DNA of 64,000 bases from Enhygromyxa salina (GTDB lineage Bacteria > Myxococcota_A > Polyangia > Nannocystales > Nannocystaceae). The notes under the pieces are model-generated. The model made no database searches. It was given only the letters and a program-made list of their open reading frames with translations, and had not been told where the DNA came from. Location: the NCBI RefSeq assembly GCF_002994615.1, contig NZ_PVNK01000005.1, forward strand, positions 105,041 through 169,040, read 5' to 3'. This document shows, piece by piece, positions 16,414 through 25,404 of this stretch (position 1 is the stretch's first letter; each line of letters begins with the position of its first letter). The translations under genes were made by a program, and so were the position numbers.

Positions 16414-17990
16414 GGGTCGAGATGCTCGGCCACGCCAACCTCCTGATCCGCACGGACGGGGGCGCGGTGCTGTTCGACCCGCTGTTTCACGACGAGCATC
16501 ACGAGGGCGTCTACGACGTCTATCCTCCGCGTCGCGTCGACATCCAGGCGCTGCCGGACTTCGACGTGGTCGTGCTCTCGCACGCCCACGCGGACCACTT
16601 TGATCTGCCGAGCATCTCGCTGCTGCCGCGCCGGATCCCCGTGCTCGTGCCCGCGGACCCCGACATGATCGCGTGCTTGCGTGGGCTCGGCTTCGCGCAG
16701 GTCGTGCCGGTCGAGGACCTCGAGCCCGTGACGATCGGCGAGCTCGAGCTCGTGCCCACGCCCGCGAGCGCCGGCGCCCGCGAGCACGGCTTCTTGGTTC
16801 GCCACGGCGGCGTCACGGTGTGGAACATGGTCGACACCTTCCCGAGCCTCAGCGCGATCGACGGGGTGCTGCGCGCGTTCGGAGCGATCGACGTGTTGCT
16901 CGCGCCGTGGCAGCCGCTCCACGACACCGGCGTATCGAGCGGGATCGGGCCGCAATTTCCCCATCGGATGTACAGCCGGATCTTGGCCATGATCGGGCGC
17001 ATCAACCCGAGGGTGCTGGTCCCCGGCGCGTGTGGGTTTTGGGCGATCGGTGTCGCCGCGTGGACCAACGCTGCGCTGTTTCCGCTGACGCGCGAGCGCT
17101 TCGTCTCGGACCTCGCGGGCCTCGATCCCGACCTGGCACAGCGCGTCTTGACCCTCGAGCCCGGGGACGCGATTACCGCCTCGCCACGAGGGATTTCACA
17201 CGAGCAAGGCTTGCTCAACTACGTCTCGACCACCCGCGACTACGACTGGCGAGATCGGGCGTTTCGGCCGCTCGATCTCCTCGGGCCCCCGCTCCAAGAG
17301 CACCGCGGCGAGACCGCGTCCGTCGGCGAGTGCGAGGCGGCGATTCAGAGCCTGTTCGAAGACGTGCTGCCCGAGTTCATCGCCGAGAACTCGGGCGCGT
17401 TCTCGCTCCATCAGCGCTGGCAGCTCGTCCGACAGTACGAGGTCGTGTTCGACGCAGGTGAGCGTCGCTACTGGACCACCCGCTTCGAAGATGGGGGCCT
17501 GGTGGCTGCACCCGGAGAGGACCCCCTGCGGACTGCCTATACTGTTATTAGTGCAGGTCTACTGATTGGGTTGATTGCTGGATCCGTGTCGTGGGAGTAC
17601 GCGGAGATGAGCGGGGAGCTGCGGCGCTTCGACTTCAGCTACATCGTCGACGAACGCGGTCTGCACGTCCCCCAGCTTGGCCTCGCGGACCCGCTCGCGG
17701 CGCTGTTGGGCTCTCAGTCAAGCCTCGAGCAGTTTCGCGCCAACAAAATCGAAGCGCTCGACGGTGAATATCGCGAGGCACTCGCCAAGATGGGCATCGA
17801 TCCCGACGAGCTATTGGCGTCTCCCGACGACGTGCCGCGCTCGCGCACTCCATTGATTGATCCGACCGCAATCGCGGCATCTGTCATGGAACGAATCAAC
17901 ATTGTCCCGAAAGACCTTGACACCAAAAAATCCGAGGGGTACGGTTCGGCAGGGAAATCCGCGCAAGATGAAAAACTCGACCCGTCGTAA
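16410..17990 (+). CDS. Metallo-beta-lactamase-fold protein with a long C-terminal domain
   Basis: 526 residues. The N-terminal 250 residues form an MBL domain of the UlaG/CMAH-like branch: GHANLLI near the start, the metal motif H58-x-H60-x-D62-H63 (VLSHAHADHFD) and VWNMVDTFPS with a further Asp. The C-terminal 270 residues (for example SVSWEYAEMSGELRRFDFSYI) are not assigned. MBL domains can hydrolyse lactones or phosphoesters, and some carry a di-iron centre and hydroxylate (CmlA, CMP-Neu5Ac hydroxylase); which applies here is unknown. The TTG at 16410 overlaps the ACP stop (TTGA) and has GGGAGG 8 bp upstream, so I keep it as start. Confidence 0.85.
   Translation: MRVEMLGHANLLIRTDGGAVLFDPLFHDEHHEGVYDVYPPRRVDIQALPDFDVVVLSHAHADHFDLPSISLLPRRIPVLVPADPDMIACLRGLGFAQVVPVEDLEPVTIGELELVPTPASAGAREHGFLVRHGGVTVWNMVDTFPSLSAIDGVLRAFGAIDVLLAPWQPLHDTGVSSGIGPQFPHRMYSRILAMIGRINPRVLVPGACGFWAIGVAAWTNAALFPLTRERFVSDLAGLDPDLAQRVLTLEPGDAITASPRGISHEQGLLNYVSTTRDYDWRDRAFRPLDLLGPPLQEHRGETASVGECEAAIQSLFEDVLPEFIAENSGAFSLHQRWQLVRQYEVVFDAGERRYWTTRFEDGGLVAAPGEDPLRTAYTVISAGLLIGLIAGSVSWEYAEMSGELRRFDFSYIVDERGLHVPQLGLADPLAALLGSQSSLEQFRANKIEALDGEYREALAKMGIDPDELLASPDDVPRSRTPLIDPTAIAASVMERINIVPKDLDTKKSEGYGSAGKSAQDEKLDPS
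17917..17945 (+). promoter_or_regulatory. Possible internal promoter before the Tat-exported protein
   Basis: A perfect -35-like TTGACA at 17917-17922 is followed after 17 bp by TACGGT at 17940-17945, a weak -10 match. It lies inside the end of the MBL gene, 22 bp before the ATG at 17968, in a locally A-rich stretch. It could give the second half of the operon its own transcription. Confidence 0.3.
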
Positions 17991-18363
17991 TTTGTTGGCC
18001 AAGCTTGGCGTGGGGGCAGCTGCCGCCGCCGCGCTCGCCGTCTCTGGGACCTCCTCCACCGCGAACGCCGGGGCCGTCCCGATCAACCCCAAGCGCGTCG
18101 TCGAGATGCAGGTCGAGGGCACCAAGCTGCAGGTCGCCGTCCGCATCGACCCCAAGCAGGGCGGCTTCGTGATGCAGGCCTCCCCCCTCGAGGGCGAGCC
18201 CAAGCTCGGTCTCACCAAGACCGGCCACACGCTGAACCTCGGCGTGTCGGTCAAAAATAATGGCGTGTCGATCGCCGGCCTCGACGCGGTGCTCAACCGG
18301 GCCGCGTCCGCGAACAGCGGGCGCTGCTGGTTCGACGACGTCGACGTCGCCGTCAAGATGTAG
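17968..18363 (+). CDS. Small Tat-exported protein of unknown function
   Basis: 131 residues. The N-terminus STRRNLLAKLG followed by a run of Ala is a twin-arginine signal with a likely cleavage site after Ala34 (TANA/GAV). The mature part is about 97 residues, with alternating hydrophobic and polar residues that suggest beta strands and a single Cys near the end (GRCWFDDVDVAVKM). No family is recognised. The gene overlaps the end of the MBL gene by 23 bp. Tat export implies a folded, perhaps cofactor- or ligand-bound protein outside the cytoplasm, possibly a carrier for the pathway product; this is inference. Confidence 0.8.
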   Translation: MKNSTRRNLLAKLGVGAAAAAALAVSGTSSTANAGAVPINPKRVVEMQVEGTKLQVAVRIDPKQGGFVMQASPLEGEPKLGLTKTGHTLNLGVSVKNNGVSIAGLDAVLNRAASANSGRCWFDDVDVAVKM

Positions 18364-18376
18364 TCCGTTGGGTGTT

Positions 18377-19552
18377 TTGGGCCGCTCGCTCAAGCTCCAC
18401 CCGCACTTCGAGCGCGTGCCAGGTTCTCCTCGGCACGCGTTCTTGCGATCCGAGCCGGACCAGATCCTCGAGCTCACGCCAGACGCGCTGGTGGTCCTCG
18501 AGCGCTTCGCTACGCCGGCGCGGGTCGATGAGGTGTTGCCCGGCGCATCCGCCGAAATGCTGGCGTTCATCGAGACCCTGGTCGAGCTCGAGCTGCTCGT
18601 CGGCCCCGAGCTTCAGCCTCCGCCCTACGGCTGGGAGGCCCCGCTGCAGCCGATGTTTCGCTTGCCCGTGTGGCCCAACGTGCTGCCTGGTTCCTCGCCA
18701 CCCATCGTCGTGCTCGGCGCGCGCTTCGACGACGCGACCTCCAGCGCCTACCCGCGCGGAGCCAGGGATGGACCCACAGCCCTGCGCCGAGCCGGGAGCA
18801 GCTTTCCCCTGCGCGTCCGTGTCGGGGTCGAGGCGGCTGGCTTGCCCCACGTCGAGCTCGGTGAGCGCATGTTGGTCGGGGCCGTGATGGCGGACGCCGG
18901 CGATCTCGTCACCGATCCGGGCTGCGCGTGGCCGGTGTTCGCGGCGGCCCTCGAGGCGCGGATGCGGCTGCTCGGCGAGCGCGCTCGCTGCTTGCTGCTC
19001 GGCGGCGATCACAGCGTGACCCTGCCGGCGCTGCGGGCTCTGGCCGAGGTCCACCCCGGCGGGTTTGGCGTGCTGCACTTCGACGCGCACGGCGACCTCG
19101 GGCCAGTCGACGAGCCGGCCACGGTCACGCACGCCAACGTCATGCGGCACGCGCTCGCGCTGCCGCAGGTCGCCAAGTTGGTTCAAGTGGGTGTGCGTGG
19201 GTTCCAGGCCCTGCCCCCAGAGCGTGACGCCTACCGCCGCTTCACGGCCGCCGACGTCGAGCGCGACCCCGAGTCGATCGTCGCCGCCGTCGACCCGCAG
19301 CTGCCGTGGTACGTCAGCGTCGATGTCGACGTGCTCGACCCCTCGGTCGCGCCCGGCACCGGCGCGCCCGAGCCCGACGGCCTGCGCTTGCGCCAGCTGC
19401 GAGAGGCGCTGCGGGCCTGCCTGCTCGGGCGTCGCGTCGTCGGAGCCGATCTCGTCGAGTGTCACGACCAGCCAGGGGATCGCCTGACCGGCCGGGTCGG
19501 CGCGCAGATCGTGCTCGAGCTCGCAGATCTCATGGACCGGGGTCGACCATGA
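18377..19552 (+). CDS. Ureohydrolase (agmatinase/arginase family) with N-terminal PqqD-like domain
   Basis: About 391 residues. The catalytic half has the two-manganese ligands GGDHS (His212), FDAHGD (D236, H238, D240) and SVDVDVLDPSVAPGTGAPEPDG (D316, D318), which fit agmatinases best; such enzymes remove urea from a guanidino group. Residues 1-80 form an extra domain (HFERVPGSPRHAFLR, then TPDALVVLERFATPARVDEVL and IETLVELELLV) resembling the PqqD/RRE winged helix. The start is uncertain: no ATG is available after the previous stop, and TTG 18377, TTG 18368 or GTG 18416 are options. The stop overlaps the next ATG. Confidence 0.85.
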   Translation: MGRSLKLHPHFERVPGSPRHAFLRSEPDQILELTPDALVVLERFATPARVDEVLPGASAEMLAFIETLVELELLVGPELQPPPYGWEAPLQPMFRLPVWPNVLPGSSPPIVVLGARFDDATSSAYPRGARDGPTALRRAGSSFPLRVRVGVEAAGLPHVELGERMLVGAVMADAGDLVTDPGCAWPVFAAALEARMRLLGERARCLLLGGDHSVTLPALRALAEVHPGGFGVLHFDAHGDLGPVDEPATVTHANVMRHALALPQVAKLVQVGVRGFQALPPERDAYRRFTAADVERDPESIVAAVDPQLPWYVSVDVDVLDPSVAPGTGAPEPDGLRLRQLREALRACLLGRRVVGADLVECHDQPGDRLTGRVGAQIVLELADLMDRGRP

Positions 19553-20718
19553 GCGAGGCCGATCCGAACCATTCGAGCCCCGGATTCGAGGCCCGCCGTC
19601 GGGTCGAGACCTTGCGCGCGATCTATCCTTTGCTGTCCGAGCTCGACATCGGGCGGCCCGAGGCCCTCCACCTCGCCGCACGGGTCGCGTCGTGGCCCCG
19701 CCTCCTGATGAGCCGGTGGATGGACGCCGGGACCTGGCCCAAGATCGAGTGCCTCGGCGCCGAGCACCTCCACGCCGCCCGCGCGGAGGGCCGCGGCGTG
19801 ATCGTCGTCCCCGCCCACTTCGGCGGCTATCACTGGACCTCGCTGGCCTTGCTCCACGCGGGCGTCCCGGTCTCGCTGCTCGTCGACGCCCGCAACCAGG
19901 CCTTCCTCAACTCCGACGTCGCCCAGCGCATGTTGCCGATGTACATGGACGCCGGGACCTTCGACGCCCACGGGCTCGGGGCCTTCGAGACCATCGACAG
20001 CGAGGACGCGATGTCGCTGTGGCGGCTGCGCAAGGCCGTCGTGGCCGGTCGCGCCGCCGTCATGTTCATCGACGGCAACAGCGGCATCGACGGACGGCTC
20101 GTCGCCAAGGGCTCGGTGCGCGCGAGCTTGTTCGGCCGCGACGTGTGGGTCCGGCCAGGGATCGCGGCCCTCGCCCAGGCGACCGGCGCGGCCATCGTCC
20201 CGGTCGTCACGCACTTCGATCAGCGCACAGACACGGCCCGCTTCACCTTTGAGGCCCCCGTTGAAGCGGCGGCAGGGCTGACGCGCAAACAGGCCCGGGC
20301 CGAGCTGATGCGCACGCTCTTTGCCTGGCTCGAAGCCCAGATCCTCGCCCGGCCCGAGCAGTGGGAAGAGTGGTGGCTGCTGACCAAATGGTGGGTCGAG
20401 CCGCCTGGCCCAGCGTCCCCGTCGGGCTCGGGACTGGGCTCGGATCGGCCCGCGTCGATCCGCCTGCCAGCGCTCGCGGGCCGGCGACTGCAGGTCGCGC
20501 GACCGAGCCTGTGGCGGGTGACGGTCGAGGGCAGCGAGGCCGTCGTCGATCTCGAGCACGACCTCGCGCTGACGGCCGAGCCCGCGCTGCTCGATCTGTT
20601 CGGCGCGGCCGAGCGCGGCGACAAGGTCTTGGCCTGGGTCCGCGACCAAGACGACAACGACAGCGCCAAGCGAGCGCTGGCGTCGGCCCTGGACCTGGGC
20701 CTGATCCGCTACCAGTAG
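19549..20718 (+). CDS. LPLAT-superfamily acyltransferase with C-terminal PqqD-like domain
   Basis: 389 residues. Residues 1-290 resemble LpxL/HtrB-type lysophospholipid acyltransferases: VIVVPAHFGGYHW near 90, FIDGNSGIDG, VRPGIAALAQATGAAIVPV, and a membrane-proximal end EQWEEWWLLTKWW. The usual HX4D/E motif reads H90-FGGY-H95, so the catalytic acid is replaced by His. The last 85 residues (VDLEHDLALTAEPALLDLF, then ALASALDLGLIRYQ) look like the PqqD-like domain at the start of the preceding ureohydrolase. It probably transfers the finished acyl chain to a lipid or amine acceptor. The start codon overlaps the ureohydrolase stop (ATGA). Confidence 0.85.
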   Translation: MSEADPNHSSPGFEARRRVETLRAIYPLLSELDIGRPEALHLAARVASWPRLLMSRWMDAGTWPKIECLGAEHLHAARAEGRGVIVVPAHFGGYHWTSLALLHAGVPVSLLVDARNQAFLNSDVAQRMLPMYMDAGTFDAHGLGAFETIDSEDAMSLWRLRKAVVAGRAAVMFIDGNSGIDGRLVAKGSVRASLFGRDVWVRPGIAALAQATGAAIVPVVTHFDQRTDTARFTFEAPVEAAAGLTRKQARAELMRTLFAWLEAQILARPEQWEEWWLLTKWWVEPPGPASPSGSGLGSDRPASIRLPALAGRRLQVARPSLWRVTVEGSEAVVDLEHDLALTAEPALLDLFGAAERGDKVLAWVRDQDDNDSAKRALASALDLGLIRYQ

Positions 20719-20749
20719 CAGGCACCGCGGCGATCGGAGCGACACCTTC

Positions 20750-21577
20750 ATGACCACAGACCTCTTGAACGACGGCGTCTACTACCAGCTCTACCGCCAA
20801 TCCGAGCGCGGGCGCTGGAACATGTCGGACATCCCCTTTGATGAGATCGACGACAGCTTGGTCAACGACTTCTGGCTCGCGATGGTCCGCGAGATCGCCC
20901 GCTCGGAGCTGACGACCTTCGACGCCGTTCGTCAGTTCTTCGAGCTCGGGTTCGTGGACGACCCGGACTTTGGCCAGTGGCTCGCTACATGGTTCTTCGA
21001 GGAGACCCGCCACCCACAGGCGCTGATGCAGTGGCTAGACCATTTTGGCGTCAAATTCGAGCCGGCGTTCATGACCGAGGGGCGCCAGACCTTTCCGTTC
21101 ATGAAGGCTCGGATGGGCACGCTGACCATGAACATCATCTCGGAGATGATGGCCTCGTTCGGCTACGGCAACCTGGCCAAGTACGCGCCCGAGCCGGTCT
21201 TGGCCACGATCGCCCGCTTGCTCGCCCGCGATGAGGCCCGCCACGCCACACACTTCTTGGCCTACGCCAAGCGTCACCTCGAGCGCGCCTCGGACAAGGA
21301 CGCCGAGCGCAAGATCGCCGTGCAGGTCCTGTTCGTGTGGCGCTATGGGCGGAAGAAGGTTCAGCACCCGATCGGGATGTTGGTCTCGGAGTTTGAGGAT
21401 CATCCGGACTTCAAAGCGGTCTACGACCGGATGGGCTTCGATGATGAGAAGCTGCTTGGTGGGATCTGCCGGGTGATCGAGAACCTCGTTGAGCTCCCGC
21501 TCTCGACGAAAGCCGAGGTCAGCGCTGCGCTGCGCAAGCTCTCGCGAGGGTCAAAAGAAGCGAGCTCCTCGAGCTAG
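20750..21577 (+). CDS. Ferritin-like di-iron oxygenase (acyl-ACP desaturase/AurF-like)
   Basis: 275 residues, mostly helical. A full set of di-iron ligands fits the E...ExxH...E...ExxH pattern: E53 (RSE), E85-TR-H88 (FFEETRHPQ), E132 (ISEMM) and E162-AR-H165 (RDEARHATHF). This is the arrangement of acyl-ACP desaturases and related N-oxygenases. Given the ACP and ketosynthases upstream, desaturation or hydroxylation of an acyl chain is the likely role. It lies 31 bp after the acyltransferase and appears to be the last gene of the right operon. Its TAG stop is part of a 20-bp inverted-repeat arm. Confidence 0.88.
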   Translation: MTTDLLNDGVYYQLYRQSERGRWNMSDIPFDEIDDSLVNDFWLAMVREIARSELTTFDAVRQFFELGFVDDPDFGQWLATWFFEETRHPQALMQWLDHFGVKFEPAFMTEGRQTFPFMKARMGTLTMNIISEMMASFGYGNLAKYAPEPVLATIARLLARDEARHATHFLAYAKRHLERASDKDAERKIAVQVLFVWRYGRKKVQHPIGMLVSEFEDHPDFKAVYDRMGFDDEKLLGGICRVIENLVELPLSTKAEVSAALRKLSRGSKEASSSS

Positions 21578-21739
21578 CAGCCCGGGGTGCAATACCTCGC
21601 GCCGCCTCGCTTGGCCTTTTCGCCGAGGGCTTTGTCGCCAAAACTTGCAGTACGCCCGGTACAGCCGCGTTTTGGCTTCGCGCCCTCGGCGAAAATTCCG
21701 GCGCGAGGCGACACGATGCATTGCACCCCGGGCTGCTAG
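21574..21739. repeat. 166-bp nested inverted repeat (MITE-like or large terminator)
   Basis: The outer arms CTAGCAGCCCGGGGTGCAAT (21574-21593) and its exact reverse complement (21720-21739) enclose inner complementary pieces, such as TTTTCGCCGAGGGC against GCCCTCGGCGAAAA. The whole can fold into one long imperfect hairpin. It overlaps the stop codon of the di-iron gene. It has no coding capacity and no obvious target duplication. It could be a non-autonomous mobile element or a very large transcription-ending structure. Confidence 0.8.
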
Positions 21740-21745
21740 GCTAGT

Positions 21746-21786
21746 CCTAAATCAAGCGCTGAATTCAAAAAGCTGAATGATTTAGG
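21746..21786. repeat. Second inverted repeat beside the 166-bp structure
   Basis: CCTAAATCA (21746-21754) pairs with TGATTTAGG (21778-21786) across 23 bp. It is AT-rich compared with the region and may add to the termination zone between the convergent genes. Confidence 0.5.
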
Positions 21787-21817
21787 GGTGAGCGGAGGGG
21801 ACTTCGCCGCCGCAGCG

Positions 21818-21840
21818 AGGGGCCTTATTGAAAGGCCCCT
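21818..21840. terminator. Hairpin terminator between convergent genes
   Basis: AGGGGCCTT (21818-21826) pairs with AAGGCCCCT (21832-21840) around a 5-nt loop, immediately after the stop of the minus-strand lipoprotein gene (21847). The stem is flanked by a few A/T bases but no long T tract. Confidence 0.6.
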
Positions 21841-21846
21841 TGAAGG

Positions 21847-22926
21847 CTAGGGCGCCGGCTGCATCTGCGCCGGGCTGAGCGCCCCCTCGCTGAAGCGCAG
21901 CTCATCGATGATCCCGTTGAAGCCGCCGAAGCCCGAAGGCACCCCGCCAATCTGAATGAACTGAAGGTTCGGATCGAGAAAGCCAATGACCAGCGGGTCC
22001 ACGGCGTCGAGGAGGTGATCAACGTAGAGCCGCACCCCCTGGCCGTCGAAGGTCATCGCGACGTGATGCCATTGATTGTCGGCCAGACCGCTGCCTCCGA
22101 CCAGCCCCGTCGCCTCGTTGGCGGTCGTCCACACCACCCGCCCGCTCTCTTGCGGGGCGACGGAGTACTCGATGTAGGCCGTCAGGTTCGGCTTCGCGGT
22201 GGTGTCGCTCTCGTCGCCGTAGTAGACCAGGAACTGCCGCGGTAGGGTCACCTCCGAGACGAACAGATAGAACTCGATGGTGAACGCCGTACGCCCGGCG
22301 AGCACCGCGAGCGGCACGATCACGCGATCGAGCTTGTCGAAGCTCAAGCCCTCGCCAACGATCGCCGGCGCGGTTGACTGCGCGTTGCCCATTGCGGCGT
22401 GGTAGTCGTTGCCCGTGTCATCGAAGATGGTGGGCACCGCGATGTCATCGAAGCTGTAGTGGGCGATCGCCGTGTCGGGGATCATCCCGCCGGTCGTCTC
22501 GGTCTCCGTGTCGGTCACGTCGGTCGAGCCCGACTCGCTGTCGCCCGACTCGGTCTCGCCCGACTCGCTGTCGCCCGACTCGCCGTCGCCTGACTCGCCG
22601 TCGCCCGACTCGCCGCTGCCCGTGCCATCTGAAGTCGAGGCCCCGGTCTCGCGCGTGCTTTCCTCGTCCGAGCCGTCTTGATCCGCGACGCCCGTATCGA
22701 CCGGAACGCACATGCCCGCGAGCTGCTCGGACGACAGGGCGCCATACTTGAGCCCGCTGAAGCAGTCGTCACTGGGGAACGCGCAGCCCCCCGCGATGCA
22801 GAGGCCGGCGCCGCACTGGCTCTCGTCGATGCACACGAAGCTCGTCGGCACCGAGCAGGCCGGCGCGCTCGGGCCCACGAGCGCGAGGGCGAGCAAGCCC
22901 AGGACCGGGGCCACGCGCCGGGTCAT
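21847..22926 (-). CDS. LamG-domain (concanavalin-like) lipoprotein
   Basis: 359 residues. A signal peptide ends in a lipobox around PSAPAC (Cys24). A Cys-containing segment (CIDESQCGAGLCIAGGCAF) resembles short EGF-like or secreted modules. A Ser/Gly/Asp/Glu linker (about 85-145) follows. The C-terminal 200 residues (AHYSFDD, FTIEFYLFVSE, WHHVAMTFDGQGVRLYVDH, GIIDELRFSEGALS) are a clear LamG/laminin-G-like sugar- or protein-binding domain. It should sit on the cell surface. The start overlaps the stop of the TPR gene by 4 bp, so it is the last gene of a kinase-TPR-lipoprotein unit. Confidence 0.9.
   Translation of the reverse strand: MTRRVAPVLGLLALALVGPSAPACSVPTSFVCIDESQCGAGLCIAGGCAFPSDDCFSGLKYGALSSEQLAGMCVPVDTGVADQDGSDEESTRETGASTSDGTGSGESGDGESGDGESGDSESGETESGDSESGSTDVTDTETETTGGMIPDTAIAHYSFDDIAVPTIFDDTGNDYHAAMGNAQSTAPAIVGEGLSFDKLDRVIVPLAVLAGRTAFTIEFYLFVSEVTLPRQFLVYYGDESDTTAKPNLTAYIEYSVAPQESGRVVWTTANEATGLVGGSGLADNQWHHVAMTFDGQGVRLYVDHLLDAVDPLVIGFLDPNLQFIQIGGVPSGFGGFNGIIDELRFSEGALSPAQMQPAP
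22531..22620. repeat. Low-complexity repeats coding the Ser/Gly/Asp/Glu linker
   Basis: Imperfect 12-18-bp repeats of the type GACTCGCCGTCGCC encode SGDGESGD-like units in the lipoprotein at 21847-22926. Such stretches vary easily in length by slippage. Confidence 0.7.
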
Positions 22927-23720
22927 GGCCAGCTCCCGATCGTCAGCGCCACGCCGACTCGATCTCGACTCAGGACTGGCGCGAACGCGACGGGTCGCTG
23001 CTGCCTCGACCGCTTCATGCGGACGATGCCGACGATCAACGTCGTCAGGCCAGCGGCCGCGATCGCGCCGCCGCTGGCGTACAAGGCCACCGATCCGCGG
23101 CCCCGACCGGTGCGCGGATCATAGGCGGCTTCAAACTCGGGGTAGGTCTGAGCCCCGCGCGCGCGGCCGTCGGCGACCGCGGCTCCGATCAGCAGCCCCC
23201 CCGCGATCACCGTCATCCCGACGCCGACGCCAACGAGCGCCCCGCCGCCCTTGGCCGCCGCCGGGTCGTGGCCGGGATCCTGGCTGGGCGCCGGGCCGGA
23301 GCCCTCACTGGGCGCCGTCGTGGGCTCGACTGGCTCGGGCTCGCTCGCCGCCGGCTCGGGTTGGGCGATCTCCAGCTCGCCCCTGACCTGAAAGCGCAAG
23401 GTCTGGACCGCCTCGCGTTGGCTGGCCGAGAGCTCGCCCTCGAGCAGGCGCTCGTAGAGCTTCAGCGCCTCGGTGTAGTGCTCGGCGAGGCGTTCGGCTT
23501 GGGCCCAGGCGAACAGCGTGTCGACCTGGGGATCCAAGGCGTAGGCGATCGCGAACTCGCTCGCGGCCGCTGCGTAGTCTTCGCGCGCGTAGAGCTCGGC
23601 GGCCGCCTCAAAGTGCGCCCTCGCGTCCTCGGGCGCGGCCGGGGCCGCCCACGCCGAGGTCAGCGGTACGCAGGTCACGACAGCGATCGTCAGCAAGGAG
23701 ATGAGGGGGCGACGCGGCAT
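22923..23720 (-). CDS. Secreted TPR-like protein with two C-terminal membrane segments
   Basis: 265 residues. A signal peptide (SLLTIAVVTCVPLTSAWAA) is followed by TPR-like helices (AHFEAAAELYAREDYAAAASEF and so on, 30-115), a Pro/Glu linker, and two hydrophobic segments (VGVGVGMTVIAGGLLIGAAV and YASGGAIAAAGLTTLIVGIV). It starts 2 bp after the Ser/Thr kinase stop and overlaps the LamG lipoprotein start by 4 bp. The same kinase-then-TPR order occurs at 29917-32473, so this is probably a signalling partner of the kinase. Confidence 0.85.
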   Translation of the reverse strand: MPRRPLISLLTIAVVTCVPLTSAWAAPAAPEDARAHFEAAAELYAREDYAAAASEFAIAYALDPQVDTLFAWAQAERLAEHYTEALKLYERLLEGELSASQREAVQTLRFQVRGELEIAQPEPAASEPEPVEPTTAPSEGSGPAPSQDPGHDPAAAKGGGALVGVGVGMTVIAGGLLIGAAVADGRARGAQTYPEFEAAYDPRTGRGRGSVALYASGGAIAAAGLTTLIVGIVRMKRSRQQRPVAFAPVLSRDRVGVALTIGSWP

Positions 23721-23722
23721 GG

Positions 23723-25306
<1,584 letters not shown>

Positions 25307-25404
25307 GCTATCCGATGCCGCGCCGAGTTTCACGGGATTCGGAGAAATCCACGCGGGGCCGCAGCGCAATTCACGCCTGGCGAGTCGAACAACCGAACGG
25401 GCTG

